Position numbers and translations under genes: made by a program. A stretch of DNA of 43,248 nucleotides from assembly GCF_023284025.1 (NCBI RefSeq), contig NZ_JAKIKR010000043.1, forward strand, positions 1-43,248. The letters are read 5' to 3'. Shown here in pieces: positions 7,688 through 14,841 of this stretch (positions within the stretch are counted from its first letter, which is position 1; the number at the start of each line of letters is the position of its first letter). This DNA comes from Shewanella abyssi (lineage in GTDB: Bacteria > Pseudomonadota > Gammaproteobacteria > Enterobacterales > Shewanellaceae). A model generated the notes under the pieces. The model ran no database searches and was not told where the DNA came from. It worked only from the letters and a program-made list of their open reading frames with translations.

Positions 7688-8680
7688 ATGCACAAGAACA
7701 GCTTATATTTTGCAGTACTGTTAGGACTTTTTTCCACCTCAGCTAAAGCCAACGACAATAATGCCTCTACTAATACTTATCAGCATGAAGCCAATGTCAG
7801 CTATGGTAGCCATACCGATGATTTGGATAACGGACTCTGGAGTGTAGATTACCGCTTTTATTTCACGCCGGTCGATAGCCAAAATGGTCCCTACGCACTC
7901 AATGGTTTTCTGGCACAAACATCTAACCTCGAGGCACAATATGCTCAAGTGAGTATACTCGATGACAGTGTATCTTATAGTATCGACGGCACCTATGTAC
8001 TGGACTCGAATTGGTTTGTCGCTGCCAATTATAGCGAGGTCGACTTAGACGATGACGCATTCATTGTAGCTCTTGGGGATGACATTTCTGCATATGGATT
8101 TAGCCTAGGTTACTATTTTAATCAAACTTCTGAATTTTCATTGTCCTATCAAACCAGCTCAAGCTCAGGTAGTCGCTCTTTTGGCAACGATGTCTATTCC
8201 CTCTTTACGAGTTCGGAAATAGACAGTAAAAGCTACTCGGCGCAAATACACAGTTTCGTGCCATTACAATCATTTTCAGGTTTAGATTTTCTCGCTAAAT
8301 GGAGTTATATTGATAGTGACTATGATTATATTAGCCAATCGATTGATAACGACGGTACTAGCAACTATAGCGGAAACTCTCAAATAGATAGCAATATAGT
8401 AAACTTAAGCGCTGATTGGTACATCACAAAGTCATGGTCTGTTGGCGCCGGTTATTTATGGAGTCAATATGATACCGAGAGTAAGTACATCTCTACTTAT
8501 GGTAATAATCAAGACAGTAATGATGACAGTAACAGCTCCTACTCGATTTCAAGCTCATACTGGTGGCAGATATCTCAGCTCTTCGCCGCAAAATTCAGTG
8601 TTGCCAAACAATTTGGTTTAGACGGTGATAATACCCCCGATGGCTTTATGGTCGGTGTATCGCTCAACGGTCGCTTCTAA
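7688..8680 (+). CDS. Putative outer-membrane porin (beta-barrel)
   Basis: The 330-residue protein has a clear Sec signal peptide (cleavage near residue 21 after STSAKA). It is then rich in Ser, Asp, Tyr and alternating polar/aromatic strands such as WFVAANYSEVDL and WSVGAGYLW, and ends in Phe (VSLNGRF), the usual signal for BAM-dependent insertion of barrel proteins. It resembles the putative porins common in Shewanella; about 14-16 strands would fit the length. The ATG has AAGGAC upstream. It is divergent from the DyP-glycyl-radical gene and shares its 578-bp upstream region, which could mean linked function, for example substrate uptake, but this is only suggested by position. The substrate cannot be read from the sequence. 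Confidence 0.75.
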   Translation: MHKNSLYFAVLLGLFSTSAKANDNNASTNTYQHEANVSYGSHTDDLDNGLWSVDYRFYFTPVDSQNGPYALNGFLAQTSNLEAQYAQVSILDDSVSYSIDGTYVLDSNWFVAANYSEVDLDDDAFIVALGDDISAYGFSLGYYFNQTSEFSLSYQTSSSSGSRSFGNDVYSLFTSSEIDSKSYSAQIHSFVPLQSFSGLDFLAKWSYIDSDYDYISQSIDNDGTSNYSGNSQIDSNIVNLSADWYITKSWSVGAGYLWSQYDTESKYISTYGNNQDSNDDSNSSYSISSSYWWQISQLFAAKFSVAKQFGLDGDNTPDGFMVGVSLNGRF

Positions 8681-8870
8681 TCCAAGATATGTCCCGTCCT
8701 GAAATAGGTTGACGCTTTTTATAGATGAATGGGTTATGCACATTGAACGCTTTAAATAAGCCAAATCTGAATAAGAGAATCGACCTTAATAGCATTTATA
8801 GATTTTTTAGTTGAGTACTTTGGCCACGAATAATGGCTTTACACATGGAAGGGTTGGTACTTAAATGCAA

Positions 8871-8906
8871 TATAGAACAACAGCTTACTTTAGCTGCTGT
8901 TCTATA
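8871..8906 (-). terminator. Terminator of the HNH gene
   Basis: A 14-bp stem with one mismatch (TATAGAACAACAGC / GCTGCTGTTCTATA) and an 8-base loop sits 8 bases beyond the stop codon at 8915. The arms end in AT pairs but no long T run follows. Confidence 0.6.
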
Positions 8907-8914
8907 AGTTGGGG

Positions 8915-9736
8915 TTAGACTATCTCTTTATCATTTAGATGATTAAAAATCTTCTGATGATGGGCTAGATTGTCTTCAAATTTTTCAAGGTCTGCGGCAT
9001 TCATTCTGCCAGTCGCGAGTGCATCCCCTTCATTGATCCCTAATTGTGTCATTAGTGAACTGTCTAAATCATCAGCCAGTTTCAATCTATATTCACGGCC
9101 AACTTTTCTAAAAGTGATTCGATGTTTCTCAAATAACTTATCGATATGAGCACACAATAGAATGCCATTAGCACCCTCTAGTCGCTCTGCGGTATTTTCA
9201 CAATTGCGCCAAACTTTAATATGTGAAGCAACAAGCATCTCTTTCACTGGTGTCAGTGTTAACGCGCAGGTTTCACTGCCCCATACGCTGATGACTGCTT
9301 CTTTAAATGTTCCTAGGCCTATACGCGCGTTTATAGCGTGTCTTTTTTCTAAATCAGATAAAGTCGAGTCAGACACATCGATAATATCTTCGCCCATCTC
9401 ACCGTCGTTGATCATGTCATTATTACTGATGCAGAGGGATAATAGACCTTCAAACTTTTCACTGTCTTCTCTATCCTTTTCCGATACGTTAACCGAAGAA
9501 TGAACATACTTAACCGCCTTGCCTTTAGCTGAAATGAGGCTGCAAGCAGGGTTTCTTTTTTCATGCTCAAAATACGGATGTTGTCCCTCTTTACCCAGCT
9601 TCATTAGCTTGATAGAGGCATGGCACTCTGGGCATCTGCGTAAAATCCCAGTGCTCCCATGTAATGATTCAACTGGAATTAAACGCCAAACACCACAAAT
9701 GAGGGCTTCGCACACAGAATTAGTTAGCTGTATCAT
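8915..9736 (-). CDS. HNH endonuclease with N-terminal CoiA-like zinc finger
   Basis: A 273-residue protein with two recognisable parts. Near the N-terminus Cys35-x2-Cys38 plus His58 and Cys65 (RRCPECHAS, YFEHEKRNPAC) resemble the zinc-finger segment of CoiA-like and related nuclease-associated proteins. Residues of about 138-205 match the HNH_2 type: GTFKEAVISVWGSETCALT, then ASHIKVW (His172), NGILL (Asn190) and AHIDKLF (His197), completing the His-Asn-His triad. ATG start with AAGGA upstream. It stands alone: no methylase, helicase or specificity gene lies nearby. HNH_2 domains are often found in restriction or defence nucleases, but a defence role here is inference. Flanks without genes on both sides and an accessory setting suggest acquired DNA. 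Confidence 0.8.
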   Translation of the reverse strand: MIQLTNSVCEALICGVWRLIPVESLHGSTGILRRCPECHASIKLMKLGKEGQHPYFEHEKRNPACSLISAKGKAVKYVHSSVNVSEKDREDSEKFEGLLSLCISNNDMINDGEMGEDIIDVSDSTLSDLEKRHAINARIGLGTFKEAVISVWGSETCALTLTPVKEMLVASHIKVWRNCENTAERLEGANGILLCAHIDKLFEKHRITFRKVGREYRLKLADDLDSSLMTQLGINEGDALATGRMNAADLEKFEDNLAHHQKIFNHLNDKEIV

Positions 9737-10337
9737 ATTGTTCCTTGTGATTTTTTATTATTAACAAATAAACGATTAAACATCTCTTGCCTGTCTTGCG
9801 GCTCTCTCTTTTATTAACCTAGAACCTCTAATACTCGAACCTAGCACTTAAGATACCAAGCTCACCTTTGACCGGCTCCACATTTAAATGGGGATCTAAG
9901 TGGCAATAGCGACTTGCTGTGATACTGGCTATTATTCAGAGCTCTGTGTATCGACCGCTAGCTAAGACCCAAGAAGCGACTATTAACTAGCATCTTGATA
10001 GAAAGAACGATAGCCGCCTATGAAACTCAAACAGGCAATGGCACGACTTAGTGCAACGATAGTGACACCTTTGCCCTACTGCGTACAGCAAAGCCTGCTC
10101 ATTCGGTAATATGGCGGGAGAAAAGTGAGGGTTCTGCCGCTAATATGGACAGTTATATAGGAAGTTTTAGCAGTGGAGGCCTATGTTTGGTTGTTCTCGC
10201 CAATGGTCTAATTTAATCTTGAACCAATAAGTTAACTTTAAGTCCCATTAAGTACAAGTTAACAGCTGTCAAAAAGTGGCTGCTCTGTCTCTTACAGAGA
10301 TAGAGAACAAGGCACTTGTCAGCACCTTGCCTTTATT
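9737..10337. other. Gene-free stretch of about 600 bp
   Basis: Both strands were scanned for coding frames with a ribosome-binding site and none was convincing. The longest short frame, 29 codons from an ATG at 10020, lacks a Shine-Dalgarno sequence. A small hairpin (CTCTGT/ACAGAG) occurs near 10285. Promoter signals for the HNH gene may lie at the left end. No repeat, tRNA or insertion-sequence end was recognised. Confidence 0.5.
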
Positions 10338-10358
10338 CCCATCCTACTTGAAGATGGG
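10338..10358 (-). terminator. Hairpin after the four-gene operon; also a repeated motif
   Basis: CCCATC and GATGGG (10338-10343 and 10353-10358) form a stem with a 9-base loop just past the last gene of the minus-strand operon (stop at 10367). The first 19 bases recur with one change at 26119-26137, so this may be a dispersed Shewanella motif used here as a terminator. Confidence 0.45.
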
Positions 10359-10366
10359 GATAATAC

Positions 10367-10669
10367 TTATAGCGCTACTTTCTTTCGCTCAATTTCAAGC
10401 AGGGCTAACATCAACTGACGCTCTTTTGGCGACAGTGACTGTACCGCTTTTTTCACATTCTTTTGGTAACGGTCCAGTGTCACTTTGTCATTAGCGATTG
10501 CCATATCTAATGTTTGTTCGTATTTGCTCAGTAAACCATTGAGCTTCTCAGCATTTTTCATGTTGGTCGTATGGGCGCTATAGGCCAAATATAAAACAAC
10601 GACCAAGGTCAGTAAGCTAAATATATCAAACTCGAAAGAGAATCTTTTTTTGTTAGTTTCTGCTGTCAT
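10367..10669 (-). CDS. Small single-pass membrane protein, unknown function
   Basis: A 100-residue protein not recognised as any named family. It has a short charged N-terminus, one transmembrane segment (about residues 15-33, SLLTLVVVLYLAYSAH) and a long charged helical tail with 'KYEQTLDMAIANDKVTLDRYQKNVKKAVQSL' character, suggesting an N-in, C-out anchored coiled coil. It is the last of four minus-strand genes and starts 2 bases after the previous stop, so it is surely in the same transcript. Likely a subunit of an envelope complex with the 864-residue membrane protein; that is inference from gene order. Confidence 0.7.
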   Translation of the reverse strand: MTAETNKKRFSFEFDIFSLLTLVVVLYLAYSAHTTNMKNAEKLNGLLSKYEQTLDMAIANDKVTLDRYQKNVKKAVQSLSPKERQLMLALLEIERKKVAL

Positions 10670-10671
10670 GG

Positions 10672-10869
10672 TTATTGTTCCGTAATCATTGAAAGTTTAA
10701 TTTTTATAATTTCAGTTTGCTTCGCTGCATCACTTATTGCTTGATGTTCTTGGTAATTAAAATATTGAATGCAAGCCACTAAAACACCGGCGGCGAGTAG
10801 CAATAGCAGTTTTTCTGCTAGTTGTTCTGCTATCCATTCAGTGCTGGAAAGGAACATCTTTTTTATCAT
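10672..10869 (-). CDS. Very small membrane protein, unknown function
   Basis: A 65-residue protein with one transmembrane helix (about residues 20-38, EKLLLLLAAGVLVACIQYF) and short charged ends. Its start codon overlaps the stop of the 864-residue gene (ATGA at 10866-10869), a sign of translational coupling and of fixed stoichiometry. No family recognised. The coupling and conserved-looking membrane topology make it a real gene rather than a chance frame. Confidence 0.7.
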   Translation of the reverse strand: MIKKMFLSSTEWIAEQLAEKLLLLLAAGVLVACIQYFNYQEHQAISDAAKQTEIIKIKLSMITEQ

Positions 10870-13460
10870 AGGACAGCCTTACATTTAGGTAACTCTTCAT
10901 AATCGAAGAAGTTGACGTTGATTGAGTCACTTATCATCTGGGCATCAACCACCCCGAGCACAAAGCAGCGGTATTTTTTGTTGCGTTTAAGCTCAAGTAG
11001 AATCAAATTATTTTGCCCCTTCTTGTGCAATGTATTTAACAGCGACAGCGTAGCAGGCTGATTATTAAGATAAGCCGCCATGTTTATTTCAAGCTTTTGC
11101 ATTAACGACTCTTTGCCAATATCACCTTGCCCCAATTTAAGCCAATACTGCGGGTCGTCGAAATTAGAGGCAAACTCAGACACCAGTCCAGCCACATCAG
11201 GCTTATAGAAAAACTTTTGATCTGCGAGCACGCCAATATCGGAGTTTTGCAAAAAGTTAGGCATATTAACCGAAGTCACTTTTTCGTTCTCAAGTCGCAC
11301 TCCAATATACGCCCCCACATTCAAGTCTTGCTTAAGTACCGTTATATTGGTGTCGAAGGGTTTGATAACCTCGCCAAAACCATAATGCTTTGGCAAAAAT
11401 GATAGCCAGGTATAAGCAAAATCATCATAGGCACATAAAAAGTGTTCGTCGTGTTCGGCGATAGCTTCGACAGGCTGAGCTTGATCTTGCAGTTGATATG
11501 GCGGGCGATACTTAATGATTTGTCCAACCAATTTCACCACGGTTAGGTCCCGATAGGTTTGAAAAATTCCGTTTTCAATATCCAGAACATAGCCAAAGCC
11601 GATGGTAAAAAACTTATCAAATGGGTCAACCGTACTGAACGCTTCTGCGAAGTTCCCCATCATCACGTGATAAGCATTTTTATCTGCCATAGAGTTACCT
11701 ACCGGCACGCCAAAAGCCAATATACCCGCGAGCATTGCTAGGGTGAGGTAGCCTTTACTCTGTGACCACAAGTACACACCTAGTTTGATAAACAACAAAA
11801 AGATAGCCAATAAACTCGCGGCGATACTCATCGGCGGAATAACGGCTAACTTGACGGCATCTTTACCCAGCATGAACATACTGCCACCAGGAGAGAAAGC
11901 CGCAGTCGCAGCGGTCGAGGTCACCATTTTAATAAAGGAGATATTGTCTTGTTTGGCGAGCCATAGTTTTTTGTATTTTCGCTCCGAAATACTCGGGGTA
12001 AATTCCGCTAAATAGTAGTTACCCAAGGTTTGTTTGGCGTATTGAGTCACCTGGGGTAACCGGGCAAAGCCGACTCTGTCTAGACGTGGTTTTGTTACTG
12101 AAAAAGTAGCGTTTTTGCGGTAGTCATTCCAAAGTGCTTTGGCACGGCCTTTATACTTGGCTTCAATGGCTTTATGTAGCCCTCTTTGATCGCTTAAGGT
12201 CCAATCGTTAGCAACAGTGACCCCTTGCTTTTTAAACACATTCACTGCGACGGATACCGCTTGAGATGAACTATTATATTGCTCGTATTCCATATCTTCT
12301 GGAATACCATACTGTCGGTGTAGGTATTTTATCCGCCCACGCTCGAACATCGACATAAGGTAGTACTTTGACTTAAGCATTTTGGCAACGGTGATATCGT
12401 CAGCGGTCAGGTAAACACCGAATGATTCGCCAGTGTCGTATTTGAGTGTGCTTAGGTACTCGGCAAAATCGACCTTTAGTTGCTGGCGGCAGTCTGATTT
12501 ACAGCTTGAGCTAAAATAGTCATCTTTGACTGAGCTATAGCCTTTTCTTATGGCATTATTAGCATCTTCAGCCACATCCTTACGGTAATTGTCCGCATCA
12601 AGTAGCGCTTGTGAATAACGTTTCCAATGGTCAGTAATGCTGGCATTCGCTTGATTTAATAACGACAGCCTTTCTTGTTCAATCAGGCTATAGTTGTTCT
12701 CTTTCTTTAATGCCACTAAGTACGCTTTACTGGCTTTTTGATAGCTTGCCAGCTCTTGTTTATAGGTACGGTCAAACTGCCGAATACGGGGGATGGCCTC
12801 GGTAATAAAAGACACTTCTTGGCGATTCAGCAGAAATTGGTCAGCCATGTTTTCTAAGTTCGATTCAATCAATTGATTAAATCCTGCTGAGAAGTAAGCC
12901 AGAGATGGAATGAGCGCCACCATTAAATCTTTGCGCTGGGGATCGCTAACAATGTCGTCAAACTCGGGAAAACCTTCAATTGCGACAGTTTCCGCCAAAT
13001 AGGCCTCTTTATAAACAATCGCTCTAACTGCACTGAGTTTTTTGTCGTTAGAAGTGGTATCGACAACACCATCAACGGCAATCCTCAAACACGGGATAAT
13101 TAACGCCCATAGCAATACCAGTAACAAAGGACGAAAAACCCCATTGATGAGCTGAGCCGTTTTAGGTTCAATCGGTTTATTGGCCACGACTTTTTTGGCT
13201 TCATCACCAATAAAAACATTAAAAATCTTCGCCGGTATAAATGTCGCTAAAGCCAGTGCTAAACCAAATCCGGAGAGGGTTCTGCCAAATAACTCTAACC
13301 TTTCGGCAGTCATTCTGTGCTCACCAAAGACCGCTTGAATAGGTTGGGCATACATGTCGATTAACAGTATGTTTAGCGATAACTCTAAACAGACATAAAC
13401 CATAAAGAGCGACAGCAATAGTAAGATTTTTGCTTGCTTTGAAAACTGACTTAATATCAT
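10866..13460 (-). CDS. Large polytopic membrane protein with long extramembrane domains, unknown function
   Basis: An 864-residue protein not matched to a known family. Three hydrophobic segments lie near the N-terminus (about 9-33, 58-80 and 108-130). A roughly 400-residue hydrophilic, helix-rich region follows (about 135-540), with charged stretches such as QKASKAYLVALKKE and a close Cys pair (CKSDC). Two more membrane segments lie near 545-570 and 575-595, then a soluble C-terminal domain of about 265 residues. It is preceded by a lipoprotein gene and followed by two small membrane-protein genes; both upstream and downstream junctions are ATGA overlaps. The arrangement suggests a multi-subunit inner-membrane machine linked to a lipoprotein. 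What it does cannot be told from sequence. Confidence 0.8.
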   Translation of the reverse strand: MILSQFSKQAKILLLLSLFMVYVCLELSLNILLIDMYAQPIQAVFGEHRMTAERLELFGRTLSGFGLALALATFIPAKIFNVFIGDEAKKVVANKPIEPKTAQLINGVFRPLLLVLLWALIIPCLRIAVDGVVDTTSNDKKLSAVRAIVYKEAYLAETVAIEGFPEFDDIVSDPQRKDLMVALIPSLAYFSAGFNQLIESNLENMADQFLLNRQEVSFITEAIPRIRQFDRTYKQELASYQKASKAYLVALKKENNYSLIEQERLSLLNQANASITDHWKRYSQALLDADNYRKDVAEDANNAIRKGYSSVKDDYFSSSCKSDCRQQLKVDFAEYLSTLKYDTGESFGVYLTADDITVAKMLKSKYYLMSMFERGRIKYLHRQYGIPEDMEYEQYNSSSQAVSVAVNVFKKQGVTVANDWTLSDQRGLHKAIEAKYKGRAKALWNDYRKNATFSVTKPRLDRVGFARLPQVTQYAKQTLGNYYLAEFTPSISERKYKKLWLAKQDNISFIKMVTSTAATAAFSPGGSMFMLGKDAVKLAVIPPMSIAASLLAIFLLFIKLGVYLWSQSKGYLTLAMLAGILAFGVPVGNSMADKNAYHVMMGNFAEAFSTVDPFDKFFTIGFGYVLDIENGIFQTYRDLTVVKLVGQIIKYRPPYQLQDQAQPVEAIAEHDEHFLCAYDDFAYTWLSFLPKHYGFGEVIKPFDTNITVLKQDLNVGAYIGVRLENEKVTSVNMPNFLQNSDIGVLADQKFFYKPDVAGLVSEFASNFDDPQYWLKLGQGDIGKESLMQKLEINMAAYLNNQPATLSLLNTLHKKGQNNLILLELKRNKKYRCFVLGVVDAQMISDSINVNFFDYEELPKCKAVL

Positions 13461-14542
13461 TTTTGTTGTTTCTTCATGATGTATTTTTGAGTTGTGACCG
13501 CGGTATCGCCATCTTGCTGTCTATCTAAGCAGTATCGATAGAACTCATCACCAGGCTTAAGCTTACGACAGCGATTGCTGTCAACTTGATGACTCAGCGG
13601 ATAACTTTGCTGTAGGTTATCAATCGTTAAATATTGACCAGAACTCAGTAGCCGTTGTTGCTCATCGAGACGATTAAAATCCCCATTGGACGGTAATACA
13701 TTGGCAAGTAATACCGCGTTAACCTTTAATGGCGGCGCTATGATCTTTTGGGTTGGCGCAGGCACCGCACTTTTATTTGCCTGCATGCAGGCCATTAATG
13801 GCTGCGTGTCTACAACGATTGCGATAGGCTCTGCCACATTAAAACTATCGACGCTCATTAATATTCGTTTTCGCGCATCTGACGTCAGTTGAGTCGGGGC
13901 GAGATATAGATGAGATTTACCAGGGCTGTCTGACACAGCTTTAAAGCCTGATTTTTCAACTTGCGCGACATACTTATCAGCAACCACAAATTGCAGAGGA
14001 TGCTTTGGAAGTTGCGCCTTAATCGAATCAATCAACTGCTTTAGGTTTGAGCGGGTTAACTCAGGCTCAGGTCTGATGATAATCACATCACGGCTCATGA
14101 GCCTTGGTTTTAAGGCTAGCAGCAAGGTGTTTAAAGTCAGTTGGCTTGGGGTTTTACTCTGGACTTGAGCAAAGTCATTGTCGGTATCAACCACAAGCCA
14201 GTCGTTATTGACCCTTGCTACATCAAGGTAAAAGCCCGAGAGTAGATCTTGATGCTTACCCACATATTGAGGAAAAGCGCCTTGAGTGACCCGATAAATG
14301 AGCTGTGACTGACAAACACTTTGGTTAATCGGCAGCACCTCTCCCGTCTCAGAGATAATCAGGTTCCGATGCTTTAACGCAATTTGTAATTCACGGTGCT
14401 GGGGAAGAGTGCTTGCGTGAGCTGCCAATGAGCTGCTGACTGAAATAGCCGAAACATAATGATCGGGTCTTTTATCTACCGCGCAGCCCCAAAGCAAAAA
14501 AAACAGCAAGAAATATAGCGAGATTGTCCTTAGTAACGACAC
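13457..14542 (-). CDS. Lipoprotein, first gene of the four-gene membrane operon
   Basis: I start this at GTG 14540-14542, giving 361 residues. An AAGGA ribosome-binding site lies just upstream and the product begins with a clean lipoprotein signal (LLFFLLWGC, Cys20). The longer frame to 14587 also begins with GTG but would put 15 polar residues before the signal. The mature part is hydrophilic, mixed alpha/beta, with strands such as DVIIIRPEP and LQFVVADKY; a proline-rich linker (VPAPTQKIIAPPL) lies near residue 275; the tail is basic. No family recognised. It overlaps the 864-residue gene by 4 bases (13457-13460). Residue +2 after Cys is Val, not Asp, so outer-membrane sorting is the default expectation. 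Confidence 0.75.
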   Translation of the reverse strand: MSLLRTISLYFLLFFLLWGCAVDKRPDHYVSAISVSSSLAAHASTLPQHRELQIALKHRNLIISETGEVLPINQSVCQSQLIYRVTQGAFPQYVGKHQDLLSGFYLDVARVNNDWLVVDTDNDFAQVQSKTPSQLTLNTLLLALKPRLMSRDVIIIRPEPELTRSNLKQLIDSIKAQLPKHPLQFVVADKYVAQVEKSGFKAVSDSPGKSHLYLAPTQLTSDARKRILMSVDSFNVAEPIAIVVDTQPLMACMQANKSAVPAPTQKIIAPPLKVNAVLLANVLPSNGDFNRLDEQQRLLSSGQYLTIDNLQQSYPLSHQVDSNRCRKLKPGDEFYRYCLDRQQDGDTAVTTQKYIMKKQQK

Positions 14543-14614
14543 AAAAAATCCTTCTTTATTATCATGTGGGCAAAATAATACACCCACCGCGCAAATGCAA
14601 CAGATTGTAATTAA

Positions 14615-14773
14615 ATGAGTGATTTAAGTGTGCAAGTTGTGCGTCAGCAGGGCCGAACATTAACAATATACGTACGCAAGCTTATCGACTTGACCGAGTC
14701 TGTTGCAGCAGATTTAATCCCAAATGGTGCAGACGCAGCAGTGTCAGTGACAATGAGGAGCAGTAGAAAATGA
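14615..14773 (+). CDS. Possible small protein, 52 residues
   Basis: The frame starts at ATG 14615 and ends at TGA 14771-14773. The product (MSDLSVQVVRQQGRTLTIYV...) looks like a short beta strand, a helix and a basic tail, with codon choice similar to neighbours. A Shine-Dalgarno sequence is weak at best. The stop overlaps the terminator hairpin of the chemoreceptor gene on the other strand. It could be real or the remnant of a longer gene; nothing similar was recognised. Confidence 0.3.
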   Translation: MSDLSVQVVRQQGRTLTIYVRKLIDLTESVAADLIPNGADAAVSVTMRSSRK

Positions 14774-14791
14774 GCCAGCTATTGCTGGCTC
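14772..14791 (-). terminator. Terminator of the first chemoreceptor gene
   Basis: A perfect 8-bp stem GAGCCAGC/GCTGGCTC with a 4-base loop, followed on the minus strand by ATTTTCT. It lies 50 bases past the stop of the chemoreceptor gene. Confidence 0.7.
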
Positions 14792-14841
14792 CTATTGAAA
14801 ATATAATGCTGCGGACTTTAGCGCTTATAAGTAACTGTTAA

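Noticed and set aside
8690..8715. CCCGTCCTGAAATAGGTTGA resembling an insertion-sequence end
   Set aside because: No inverted partner, target duplication or transposase fragment was found in the window.
2936..14773. Genomic island integrated at tRNA-Arg
   Set aside because: No integrase and no repeated tRNA 3' end were seen, so only gene content hints at it.
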